A stretch of DNA of 64,000 bases, taken from contig NC_052030.1 of assembly GCF_015832195.1 (NCBI RefSeq), positions 10,125,439 to 10,189,438 of the forward strand, given 5' to 3'. The notes beneath the pieces are model-generated. The model was not told the origin of the DNA, ran no database searches, and was given only the letters and a program-made list of their open reading frames with translations. Of this stretch, positions 1 to 29,817 are shown piece after piece; the first letter of the stretch is position 1, and every line of letters begins with the position of its first letter. Position numbers and translations under genes: made by a program. The DNA is from Motacilla alba alba (Eukaryota > Chordata > Aves > Passeriformes > Motacillidae).

Positions 1-19783
<19,783 letters not shown>

Positions 19784-19840
19784 CTTCCCGCGTGGCCCCG
19801 GCGGGTCGCGGTGCGCCGGCCCCCCCGCGCCGCCCGCCGC

Positions 19841-19846
19841 TCACAT
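19841..19846 (-). promoter_or_regulatory. PTPN11: Start-stop uORF (ATGTGA) in the PTPN11 5' leader
   Basis: On the minus strand an ATG is followed at once by TGA, 58 nt upstream of the main ATG. It exists in mRNA only if transcription starts above 19846, which is likely but not proven. Confidence 0.5.
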
Positions 19847-20228
19847 GGGGGTCCCGGCGGGGCCGCGGCCTTCGGGCGCTGCGGGGAGCGCGAACAACGG
19901 CGGCCTCGGGCCCGCGAGCGCGGCGCGGCCCGCCCCGCGTCACCGCCCGCGCCGTCATCGCCCCGCGCCGCGCCCCGCCCCGCGCCGCCGCTCCGCCCGG
20001 GGGGCCGCGGGACCCCCGGCACCGGAGCGCGGCGGCACCGGAGCCTCGCCCGCGCACGGGGCAGGGCGCGGAGCCGGCCGAGCGCCGAGCGGACGCGGGT
20101 TAAGCGACGGCGGCGCGCCGGGGCCGCCGTCCGGGCCGGGGGTCCCGCAGCCCCCGGAGCGGGCGCGGGGTCTGGCGTCCCCCTCGCTGGTGACCCGGGG
20201 CTGCCCCGGGCAGCGCGGACCGTCCCGG

Positions 20229-20245
20229 ACTACGAGTCCCATGCT
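20229..20245 (+). promoter_or_regulatory. ZNF143/SBS-like element
   Basis: ACTACGAGTCCCATGCT resembles the ACTACAATTCCCAGCATGC consensus, with a 3-base gap before ATGC. Motif similarity only. Confidence 0.45.
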
Positions 20246-20261
20246 CCCCCGCGCGGCGCGC

Positions 20262-20269
20262 TGACGTCA
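20262..20269. promoter_or_regulatory. CRE (CREB/ATF) palindrome
   Basis: Exact TGACGTCA about 50 bp upstream of the proposed RPL6 start, a typical position for a functional CRE in a TATA-less CpG promoter. Confidence 0.7.
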
Positions 20270-20310
20270 CACGCCGCGCTGTCCTTAGCCCGCGCACCCG
20301 GATGTGAGTT

Positions 20311-20329
20311 CCTTTTGCTCCCCCGGAAG
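20311..20329 (+). other. RPL6: RPL6 non-coding first exon (predicted 5'-TOP)
   Basis: CCTTTTGCTCCCCCGGAAG is a pyrimidine-rich 5'-TOP-like start ending exactly at a donor GTGAGG. Splicing to 20873 puts the ATG directly after the junction, giving a leader of about 19 nt. The start base is inferred, not observed. Confidence 0.7.
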
Positions 20330-20872
20330 GTGAGGATGGCGGAGCTGCCGATGTCGGCGCCGGGCCCGCCGCGCTCCATCCGCCGCCATCCGCCCGCCCG
20401 CGGCCCCGCCGCGGTCACAGGCGCGGCCCGGCAGCCTCGGGGAGTCGGCGGATGGGCCCGATGGGCGCGGGGTTGGGGAGGAGCGGGAGTGTCGCCGGTC
20501 CGAGCGGGCCAGGCCGCGGCGGGATGCGGAGGCCGCGTCGAAGCTTTCCGGGAGCTGGGCTGGGGCTGGACGGGGGAGGCCGCTGGGGCAGGGCCCGGCA
20601 GCTGAGGGCACAGAGGCGGCTGAAGGCCCGGGATGTTTTTGCGTGTCCTCGAGCTTCCCACCGAGGAGCGCTTGGGTGTGCGCTGGAGCTGTGGTAACCA
20701 GCGTGCAGGAGCAGCTAAAGTCATGTAGAAGCGCGCAGGCAACGGGGCTAGGTCAGCTGTGCCCGGAGTTGGCTGACAGCTACTGGAAAGGTGTGAAGGA
20801 TGGTTTGGATTCTTTTATTTTTATTTTCTGTGCTTTGTAACGAGCCCTAAACCCTGCCGTCTGTGATTGCAG
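20330..20872 (+). other. RPL6: RPL6 intron 1
   Basis: 543-bp intron, CpG-rich in its first half; begins GTGAGG and ends TGATTGCAG. Confidence 0.75.
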
Positions 20873-21121
20873 ATGGCGGGCGAGAAGGCGCCGGAGAAGA
20901 AGCCAGCTGAGAAGAAGCCGGGCAAGAAAAAGGCAGGGGAGAAGAAGCCGGCGGAGCAGAAGCCAAGCCAGAAGGCAGCAGGGGACAAGAAGAAGAGGGT
21001 GAAGAAGTACCATGCCAGCCGTAACCCCGTCCTGGCCCGCGGCATCGGGAGGTATTCCCGCTCTGCCATGTACGCCAGGAAAGCCCTGTACAAGCGCAAG
21101 TACACGGCCCCAGAGACGAAG
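20873..21121 (+). CDS. RPL6: RPL6 coding exon 1
   Basis: 249 nt, residues 1-83, phase 0, donor GTAGGG. Encodes the lysine-rich tail and the [19 protein letters not shown] block. Confidence 0.97.
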
Positions 21122-24100
21122 GTAGGGTGGGCAGCACTGGGGGAATAATCACATTTATCGTGGTGCCTTTGGTTTGAAATGTGCTGAGTTTTGCTTGTTC
21201 TTTGAACGCAGATAGAGAAGAAGAAGAAGGAGATGCCCCGTGCCACCATCACTAAGCCAGTGGGTGGAGACAAGAATGGAGGCAGCCGGGTGGTTAAAAT
21301 CCGGAAGATGGTATGGAAAAGCAGCGGGATGCTCGTGGTGTGGTGCAGGGGGCTTTGGCTGGGTGATGAACCCTGTGCTTGGGGTGATGTAGGGCCTCAG
21401 CCTGTGCTGTGCTTTCCTGTACAGATCCAGCGTTCGCGGGAGGCGGTGGGAATTCTCTGTCCTGTGTGTTGCTGTGCTGAGGTGGAAGCACACACAACTA
21501 GAGCTGGACGCTAAATATTCCAAAATACTCAGTGTGTTCCCAAGCACTGTCTGAGCAAAAATCAGAAAAGCTGAACTGCAGGGAAATGGGGAAACCCTTT
21601 TTGAGGAGTTGCTGTGCTGTGAGACACACGGGCGGTACAAGATGTTTGTGCTGTGTTCCCAGCCCAGGTACTACCCCACGGAGGACGTTCCCCGGAAGCT
21701 GCTGAGCCACGGCAAGAAGCCCTTCTGCGAGCACAAGCGGCGCCTGCGCGCGTCCATCACCCCCGGCACGGTGCTGATCCTGCTCACCGGCCGGCACCGC
21801 GGCAAGGTGGGCGCAGCTCCTGCTCCCAGGGGTCTGGCAGCGTTTCGGACACCCTCAGTCTCCCGGCTGATGCTGTCTGACCCTGCTGGGTGTAAATCTG
21901 TGACTTCTGTCTGGGTGTTTTCCTTGTCCAGCCTTTAGGGGAGGCAGAGGTGAAATGTATTACTGTGGGTCTGCTGGGCAGTCTGGACTTGGTGGAAGGA
22001 AGGAGAGATCTTGACTCCATTTCAGAAGGCTAGTTTATTATATTATGATATGTATTACATTAAAAAAGACCACACTATAACTAGACTACAAAGAACAGAG
22101 AGAAAGATTCATCAGAAAGTGAGACAGGAATAGAAAAGAATGAATAACAAAGTTCTGTGACTCCCAGAGAGTCCGAGTGCTGCTGCCTCCTCGATTGGTC
22201 ACCAAGTGGAAACATCCCACACTGACCAATGGAGGAAGCACCTGCTGCATTCCACAGGAGCAGATAACAAATTGGTTACACTTGAAGCTGAGGCCTTCTC
22301 AGCTTCTCAGGAGAAGAAAATCCTAGCAAAGGGATTCTCACAAAATACCACAACCACAGAAATATTTGTAAATTAAGGTTGTTCTGAGCAGAGCTGGAAG
22401 TTAAACAGGCTCAGCCAGTTGCTTGGACCCAATGCAAAGAGTTTTGCTGCAGAGCAAAGCCAGTGCCTGTTTCTGTTGCTGCTCCTCCAAAGACAAAACT
22501 TTGTCCTACAGCAGTTACTGTAAAGGAAAAATTAGAGTTTCATTCTTAATCTGATTATCAGGGTATAATTTCATAGAAAGAGTGGTCAAATCCTGGAATC
22601 ATCTGCCCAGGGAAGTGGTGGAGTCACCATCCCTGGATGTATTTAAAAAAGCCTGGATGTGGCACTGGGTGCCATGATCTAGTTGAGGTGTGAGAACGTG
22701 GGTTGGACTCGGTGATCTTAAAGGTTTCTTCCAACCTAAAAATTCTGTGATTCTGTGTAATGGATTGTTACATTGGGTTCTCCATCCTCAGGATGGTCAC
22801 CAACATGACTGGTATCCTTATTGTCTTGAATTCTCTTTGACGTTCATGATCCCATAAACAATGCTGTCAGAGAAGGAAACCTTGAGCAGAAGGAACAAAA
22901 CACAACCAGGGGATGGCTCTGTGTGAAGTTACGGGGCCCTTGTGGTGTTTATCCAATTCCTGCCTGTAACTCACACCAAGGATTTGGGTGCTGGGATGGC
23001 TGCTGCCATCCTGGAGGATGGGGGAAGAGTTAAACTGGAGTAATCGGCTTTGCTCAGCCTTGAGAGGTAAAGCTTGTGGGGAGGCACACTTGGTTGGAGA
23101 GGAGGCACCTGGAAGTGCTGGAGCTTGGATCACGAGGTGGCAGCTCCTCAGGTGGCACAGCTGGCCCACACCTGGAGCACTGTCAGTGCTTGTACCAGTA
23201 ACAAAGGCACAATCCCAGTTTGGCTGTGGTATGGGAGCACTGGGACCTGAGGATTGATGTCCCATCTCATTTCTTTACAGCGCGTTGTGTTCCTGAAGCA
23301 GCTTGATACTGGCCTTCTGCTTGTTACAGGTAAAAAATTTCATTTCAACGTGGTGGTTTTGTTCTGGGGGGGTTCTTTGGGTCTTTTTAAGTTCAAGTTT
23401 GTCTCTGGGGTCAGTAGCACAATGGATCTGCACGTGTTTGGTTTGGCACATCAGTGGGGAATCACATTTTGTGGTGGAGTCGCCACCCCTGGAGGTGTCC
23501 AAGGAGCAGCGAATGTGGCACTCAGTGCTCTGCTGTAGTTGACAAGGTGCTGGTCTGTCAAAAGTTGGATTTGGTGATCTTGGAGATCTTTTCCAACCTT
23601 TACGATTCTGTTTGTGACTTTGCAGGGAGGTGGAGGGGAGATAATTAGCTTCAGGATCTGACTACCTGAAAGAGCTCAGGAGGGAGATTTTTGTGTTTCT
23701 ACAGGGCTTTGACTGTTGTGATTTTAGCTGTAGGCAACTGATGGAACTGGTCATCATACAGACCACCAAAATTGAGCTTCAAGGCAGTGGTTTTCAGCAC
23801 AAAAGCTGACCTGGCTCTCTTGTCTTCTCTGCCTTCAGGCCCCCTGGCTGTCAACCGTGTGCCTCTGCGCAGGGCCCACCAGAAATTTGTCATTGCCACA
23901 TCCACAAAGGTGGATCTCACTGGGGTCAAAATTCCCAAGCATCTCACGGATTCCTACTTCAAGAAGAAGAGGCTGAGGAAGCCCAAGCACCAGGAAGGAG
24001 AGATCTTTGACACTGAGAAAGAAGTAAGGGACAGGGTGGTTCCTTCTTTCTCAATGCTCCAGGCTAGGCTGGAAAGGGGGAATTAGCAGGAAAAAAACAG

Positions 24101-24575
24101 GTGGATTTGAAGTGGTCATTAATAAAGTGAGGTGATGCCATTAAAAAATGAGGTAATCCCTCTTTTAAATTTCAGGATTTTTCTTGGAGGAGGAGGAGTT
24201 ATTATCCCAGTTAAATGTCTTTTTTTGACCATGAAATGCTGTCACTGTCTTGGCTCTAAGCAGCGCTTCTGTGCTCCACCACCTTCCCATTATCGAGAAC
24301 AAAATGGGGCAAAGTTTTCTTAAAAATCCCAAAACTCAGGGTAGCCCTGAATTTCCTCCTCTCTCTCTAAAGGATTCTGCAGTTGCTCCCAGGGTTTTAA
24401 TGTTGTTCTCTGTGCTTTGCAGAAATACGAGCTGACGGAGCAGCGCAAGACAGACCAGAAGGCCGTGGATTCCCAGATCCTGGCACGGATCAAGAAGGTG
24501 CCTCAGCTCCGGGGGTACCTGCGCTCCACGTTCTCTCTCTCAAATGGAGTTTATCCTCACAAATTGGTGTTCTGA
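20873..24575 (+). CDS. RPL6: RPL6, 60S ribosomal protein L6 (eL6), complete
   Basis: Structural protein of the large cytosolic ribosomal subunit. Six coding exons join in frame to 292 codons plus TGA (human is 288 as I recall). The N-terminal ~45 residues are a Lys/Ala/Pro/Glu-rich tail with EKKP-like repeats. The conserved globular part follows: [123 protein letters not shown] and the C-terminal [10 protein letters not shown]. The start is fixed by the exon-initial ATG directly after the acceptor TTGCAG. The gene has multiple introns and is intact, so it is the parent gene and not a processed copy. It is transcribed away from PTPN11 and towards HECTD4, and is presumably under 5'-TOP/mTOR translational control. 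Confidence 0.98.
21212..21310 (+). CDS. RPL6: RPL6 coding exon 2
   Basis: 99 nt, residues 84-116, acceptor AACGCAG, donor GTATGG. Begins [19 protein letters not shown] and ends VVKIRKM. The preceding intron is only 90 bp. Confidence 0.97.
21311..21662 (+). other. RPL6: RPL6 intron 3
   Basis: 352-bp intron, no snoRNA or repeat that I can support. Confidence 0.8.
21663..21806 (+). CDS. RPL6: RPL6 coding exon 3
   Basis: 144 nt, residues 117-164, acceptor TTCCCAG, donor GTGGGC. Encodes [20 protein letters not shown] to LTGRHRGK. Confidence 0.97.
21956..22358 (-). mobile_element. Solo LTR of a passerine endogenous retrovirus, antisense in RPL6 intron 4
   Basis: About 403 bp. Read on the minus strand it starts TGTGGTTGTGGTATTTTG, carries TTTGCTAGGATTTT, CTCCTGAGAAGCTGAG and CTGTGGAATGCAGCAGGTGC, has an AATAAA-like ATAATAAAC near its end, and finishes with CA. 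It is flanked by GAAA at 21952 and GAAA at 22359, which fits a 4-bp target-site duplication (5 bp, GAAAT, if the boundary T is counted). Same family as 3289-3656. No internal region. Confidence 0.85.
22570..22758 (+). mobile_element. CR1 LINE 3' fragment
   Basis: CR1 3' end with CCCAGGGAAGTGGTGGAGTC, ACCATCCCTGGATGTATTTA, GATCTTAAAGGTTTCTTCCA and a terminal ATTCTGTGATTCTGTG direct repeat typical of CR1 tails. Confidence 0.92.
23281..23329 (+). CDS. RPL6: RPL6 coding exon 4
   Basis: 49 nt, acceptor TTTACAG, donor GTAAAA. Encodes [16 protein letters not shown] plus the first base of the next Gly codon. Confidence 0.96.
23330..23838 (+). other. RPL6: RPL6 intron 5
   Basis: 509-bp intron containing a CR1 fragment at 23465-23614. 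Confidence 0.8.
23465..23614 (+). mobile_element. CR1 LINE 3' fragment (older copy)
   Basis: GTGGAGTCGCCACCCCTGGA, GGTGTCCAAGGAGCAG, TTGGATTTGGTGATCTTGGA and TTTTCCAACCTTTACGATTC match the CR1 3' region with more divergence than the neighbouring copies. Confidence 0.85.
23839..24023 (+). CDS. RPL6: RPL6 coding exon 5
   Basis: 185 nt, acceptor CCTTCAG, donor GTAAGG. Encodes [20 protein letters not shown] through GEIFDTEKE. Confidence 0.97.
24024..24422 (+). other. RPL6: RPL6 intron 6
   Basis: 399-bp intron, nothing recognised. Confidence 0.8.
24423..24575 (+). CDS. RPL6: RPL6 coding exon 6 (last) with stop
   Basis: 153 nt including TGA, acceptor CTTTGCAG. Encodes [20 protein letters not shown] to [10 protein letters not shown]. 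Confidence 0.97.
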   Translation, partial: KYELTEQRKTDQKAVDSQILARIKKVPQLRGYLRSTFSLSNGVYPHKLVF

Positions 24576-24593
24576 GCCTTCTGCAAGCACCAC

Positions 24594-24599
24594 ATTAAA
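24594..24599 (+). promoter_or_regulatory. RPL6: RPL6 polyadenylation signal ATTAAA
   Basis: ATTAAA 19 nt after the stop codon, followed about 10 nt later by an A run and a GT-rich stretch. This gives the very short 3'UTR usual for ribosomal protein mRNAs. Confidence 0.8.
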
Positions 24600-25689
24600 C
24601 TCCAAGGGAAAAAAAAGCAAGGATTTGTGGAGTGTTCATTGCAGTCTGCAGCAGCAGGTGTTGCACGGCTCTGGCAGTGCTTGTTGCTGTGGGATGAAAC
24701 TCTGAGGGGCTGTAGGTAGTGACCAGAATTCAGAGAAGTTTGGGGTGTAGGAGTTTTGGCTGAAGTAATTTTGTGGTGGTTGTTGGATTTCTTTGACTAC
24801 TTAACATAAACAGGAATTCATCTTTCTTAACTCTGAAGGAGCTGAGACAGATTTTGAAATCCTGAACAGATTTTGCTTTGGAATAGCAGCTAATGCTGGA
24901 CACAGTGCAGGATAAAATCAAGACAAAATATGTCTGTGCTGAGCTTCAACTAATAAATAATTTCTTAGAGGTATTTCAGGAGCTGTGCTTTGATTTTGAG
25001 GTGGAAATGCTGGGAATACTCCACAGTTTTGCAGAATATCAGTGTCTGAAAGTGAGTGGAGAAGGTTAGTGCTGTGTTGAACTCAGCAGAAATCAATGCT
25101 CTTACAAAGCAGGGAGGTACAGTTCACCAAGTCTGGCACTCTGGAGCTCTTCCTTAGCCAGACTTCTGCAGGGATCCAGGTTTATGTAACTGCACCATCT
25201 GCCTGCCCAGTAATTCTGAGCTGAGGTAGCCAACAGGGTTAGACTTGACAAGAAACAGAGATTTCAACAAATGCATCCAGGCTCCATGAAAACGGGATAG
25301 GGGAGAAAGCAATACAGCCCTCCCTGAGGTGGAAGCCATGCTCAGGGGGAAAGAGGAATTGGGCTTGGAGTGCTCCAGAGGCAGTGAAAGAACTTGGACA
25401 CCTGTGGAGGACCTGGTTTGCACCAAGGGGCTGCAGTCTGCTGCTGTTGAGTGTTGAAGTGTCTGAAGTGAAAGCACTGGGCACTGCCACCATCTTCCTG
25501 TTGGTAATTACCAGCCTGGGAGAGCTGAGGGGTGTCAGCCTGCAGAAGGGAAGGCTCCAGGGAGATCTTGAAGCCTTTGGCAGTGTCCAAAGAGGCTCCA
25601 GGAGAGCTGGAATGGCACTTGGAACAAGGCTTGGAGTGACAGGACACAGGGAATGGCTTCCCTCTGCCAGAGGCAGGGCTAGATGGGAT

Positions 25690-25893
25690 ACTGGGAAGGA
25701 ATTATTACCTGTGAGGGTGCTGAGGCCCTGGCTCAGGGTGCCCAGAGAAGCTGTGGCTGCCCCTGGACCCCTGGAAGTGTCCAAGGCCAGGTTGGACAGG
25801 GCTTGGAGCACCTTGGGATGGTGGAAGTGGCAGGGATTGGAACAGGATGAGCTGTAAGGTCCCTTCCAAGCCAAAGCAGCCTGGAATTCCCTC
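25690..25893 (+). mobile_element. CR1 LINE 3' fragment
   Basis: TGAGGCCCTGGCTCAGGGTG, CCCAGAGAAGCTGTGGCTGC, CCAAGGCCAGGTTGGACAGG, GGCTTGGAGCACCTTGGGAT and AAGGTCCCTTCCAAGCC are in CR1 order. Confidence 0.92.
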
Positions 25894-28801
25894 TGAAGTA
25901 TCAGTGGGGCTCAGCAGAGGGAGGCAGTGAGCTGGCTGTGCCCCGTGCTCAATTCCTGGCCTGGCTGGGAGGAGTCTCTTGTTCCGCCCTGTGTTCTGCC
26001 TTGTGTTCTTTATTTTCCCATTGGAAATTTGGAATTTTGTCTGTTACTGGTTCCATCTTGTGTGTGCTTTGCTGGATAATAGGATTATTCACAGGTTTTT
26101 AAGTTAAAGGGAGTTTTTCCTGCAATTCTGGGAGTGGCCTGTGATATAAATCAGCTCTAAAAAGATACAGAAGGGTTGTACACATCTCCCCGCTACTCCT
26201 AAGGTATGTCTAAGAAAAACCTTAACCAAATATGCTTAGAAAGTTCACTTAAATTAAAAATTGTGTGTGGGAACAACAAAATGGGGAAAGCCCCATCCAG
26301 CAAGGAGAATCAGAAGAGTTTGTATGAGCACGTGGTATTGTAAATTCAGTCCCACCCTTGTGCTCTTGAGGGAACACTGCAGGACATGCTAATGATCCAG
26401 TCATTCCCTTCCCTGGGGGAGTGGGGAGGCTGCAGGAACAAAACAGCCCCAAAACCACTTGGGTGTGGAGATGCAGTGGTGTTCTCTGGAATTGCTGGTT
26501 GCTCTGACACATTCCTGCTTTGTGGATCACGAGACACCTGGAACCATTAACCTTGTTTGCTGGGAGGGGAGGCTTTGTCTGCCACTGTGCTGTCAGGAAG
26601 TGGTTTGGAAAGGGGAGCTGGTTATCCACGGATGCTGCTCTGGAGCAGTGCTGCCATTGCCCTGTTCCTGTCACCTGTGTGATGAGGTGGTGACAGTAAC
26701 ACACCCTGCAAGGTGGGGAGGAAGGGAGGGAGGAATCTCTGCTCCTGTCAATGGCTGAGCTGAGTCACTGGCCCAGCTGGATGCCAGTGTCACACCAAGG
26801 GATGTGGGAGCAGGAGAAATTGGAACACCAAATCCTGCCTTCCCGAGGCCAAGCAGCTCCTCAGGCTTTGCTGCAGGAAATGGAGATGGCAAACGCCTCA
26901 TCTTCCAAAAGGAGAGGCAGCCAGTGATCAGCTGTGATGTGTCTGTCTCCAACCTCCCAAATATTTTCCCCGAGTTCTGTGCAATCTGCCTTCTTCGAAA
27001 AGCTGCAGGGTGAGGGATGGAAAACAGGAAAAACGAGGCCTGGGCAGGTGACCAGCACAGAGGGATTTTTTTAATCCAGATAATGCTGGCCCCTACCTGA
27101 GCACAACTTGCAGCACATAAAGAGCCTTTGTGTGTGTTCTGGCTGTCCCCAGCATTTCCCATTCCATGTGAACAGTTCTGCAGCTGGGCTCGCTGAGTCA
27201 CTGCTTTTTCCTGGGCAGCCCCCACAGAAGAAGCCAGAGACATCCAAAGCCTCCATCACCCGATGAAAAGTGCTGGAGATGTGCAGCTCCAAAAATAGTG
27301 ACAGCCTCAACCACAGCAGCACTTCATTAGCATCAAATGTGCTCTTTGCTTCAGCTGCCTAATAAAGTGATATGTAATTATAATAAAGCATCCTTTGGAG
27401 AGGAAAGAGAGAGGGATGTTGGCTTTCCCAGGGAATTGATAATAAGATGTGATGCCTTGTTATCTCCAGGCACCTATTTTTACCTGTCAGCTGTGCAGTG
27501 ACCTGGTGGCTGCAGCTCCAACCCAGTGAGGCTCTGTCCAGCTGTCACAGCAGGCAGTGGGCTCAGGGAGCAGCCAGTGCCTCTGGAATGAGAATCCTGC
27601 AGGGACCAGGATCCTCAGGAGAAACTGAGGCTGATCTGCAAGACAAAGTCAAAGTCCTTTCCAGTGCCAGGCTTGTAGAGAACCTGTGGCATTTCAGCTG
27701 TGCCACACTTGGGTTTAACCTTAATTAAGAGAGGATGCTCTGCCTGGAGTGTGAAGGTGCTTTTATGGGACTCCCACACCTTTTGGGCCAGGTGGTGAAG
27801 AAAATTTGCCAAATTCCCAGATGGCCAGGGACTGGCTGCTCAGTTCACCTGTGCTGTAGGATGTGCCTTGTCATGAAGGAGAGGCTGAACCTTTTTCTCC
27901 CAGCCTATTTCCACCTGATCCCTGCCCTCCCTCTCCTCAAGAGTTCAGGACTGTTGCAAAGAAATTCACTATGGATGTTTCCACAAGCTCAATAAATAAT
28001 CAAATAAATGCCAGTCCTATGGATACACCATAAAGAGCTCCTGCTCCTGTCCTGGTTTGGGAAGAGGAACTGAGGTTCCCAGCCACTCTTCACCTGTTAA
28101 TTTGATTTCTCCAGTTCTCCTACATTGCAGTCTGCACTGAGCACTTGACAACTCATTGCTTAAGCAATTAAAGCAATTAAATCCTTATTTTTGTAAGGAT
28201 CTTATTCATACCAGTCCTTGTTATGTTTTGTTCTGGAAGCCACGGGTTGAGCAAAGCCAGGCAGTGCCTGAGTCACTGCAGAGGGTGCGTCTGGGATGGC
28301 TGCATGTGGAATTTGACATAGGTGCCATGCAGCAGCCAGGACATTTCTCTTTATTTAGTTACTTTTTAATTATTTGTTTGTTGTTTGGGGTATTTAGATC
28401 AGAGCAGTCTTAACCCTCTCCCAGCTATCGGTCAGAACCCCCATTTTTGTCAGCTGGCTGGGTTTTTTGCTCACTTTATTTTCCCCCCATTATTTCAGTG
28501 TTTATCTCAGGGGAAATGACTTTGCATGATGGATTGCACACAGAGCCAGCAGCTTCTCTGACCTAAGCATGGTTCACACTCCATCAGACATAAACACTTA
28601 TTAGTTGTAATAGTGATGAGGAGAGAGGAAGCACAGTAGTCAAAATAGGGCTTGAGATGAAAGAAATTCAATGGTTTTTCCTCAGCAATATTGATTTTCT
28701 GTGTGATCCTGAGCAAGTCGCTTATTTTCAGAGAGGTCTGTGCTCACGTACTGCAGAAAGCAGAAATACTTTCTCATGTCTGGTCTCAAGAAGTGTTTTC
28801 A

Positions 28802-28840
28802 ACTTCAGAAAATGGAAAATTTATGTCCATTTTCTGAAGT
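28802..28840. repeat. Perfect 15-bp inverted repeat with 9-nt loop
   Basis: ACTTCAGAAAATGGA (28802-28816) and TCCATTTTCTGAAGT (28826-28840) are exact reverse complements around AAATTTATG. Confidence 0.9.
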
Positions 28841-29763
28841 ACATAAAAGAATAAGCAGTCTCCGCTTGGCTGACACTGAGAGGGAACCTGATCCATTAAT
28901 CTGATCTTGTTCTGTGAGATCATATCAACATTTCAGACTAAAAAATACAAAAGTTGTGCTGTGTTGAAGACTGGCACAGGTGGCACAAAGAATAAATGTT
29001 CTCATAGTCCTATTTATTAGTTTTAATGTCACTTTTTGCAGAATTTAGGCTGTTTTATTTGTACAGAGCAGCAGAGCTCAGAGATTCAGAAATTCTGGAG
29101 CCCTTGTGTGTTTCTTCAGTTGCCCAATTAGCAGTTCCTGGTGCTTTGCCTGCAGGTTGGTTTTAATGATGATCATAACCAGCTTCTCATATTTTACACC
29201 GGCTGAGTACTTTGGCCTTGTGACATCCCACACAGGTCAAAAACTGCCATGAGAACACCAAGAAACCACACAAAGGTCAAATGATTGCTCCAATCCATTG
29301 GAACAAGCCAGGGGGATGCAGAGAACCACCCCAAGGAACACAAGGAAAGGCTCTAAAGCTCTTGGAGAAAACAAAGTTTAAACCAGAAGCAGTTTCATCT
29401 TCATCCATTTTGTCAGTCCCAGTGGATGTGGAGGTTTTCCACTGGCCTGACAGACGCCTTAGGATGTAATTGGTTTTAAAATTAAGGCTTTCAAGTATCA
29501 CAATGTGCTGTACACGGGATCCCATTGTTCAAAATGGCCATTTGGACAAGAGGAAATAAAACCCAAGATAAAATGTACAAAAGCAGCCCTTGGTTCACAA
29601 GGGAGGAAGTGCATTTTTTCAGAATAAGGCCCTAAAAAGAATGATGCACCCTCAAAATGCTGGCACCATTCAAATTTCTGGTGAGAGTGTCCAGCTGAGC
29701 TGAAAGGAAAATCTAATTTGTGGAATTTCATAGAAATTGGTGGGGAACCAGAATTCTTCCTTT

Positions 29764-29817
29764 AAAAAAAAAACAAAACTTAAAAAACAAAACAAAACAA
29801 AACAAAAACAACGAACA
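29764..29817. repeat. A-rich (CAAAA)n tract
   Basis: A runs broken by single C, including four consecutive CAAAA units. Low-complexity sequence. Confidence 0.85.

Larger units (their letters stand above)
21807..23280 (+). other. RPL6: RPL6 intron 4
   Basis: 1474-bp intron enlarged by a solo LTR and a CR1 fragment; nothing else recognised. Confidence 0.85.

Noticed and set aside
21362..21480. Possible box C/D snoRNA in RPL6 intron 3 (GTGATGA near 21362, CTGA near 21477)
   Set aside because: Boxes are too far apart for a typical C/D snoRNA and no terminal stem pairs across them.
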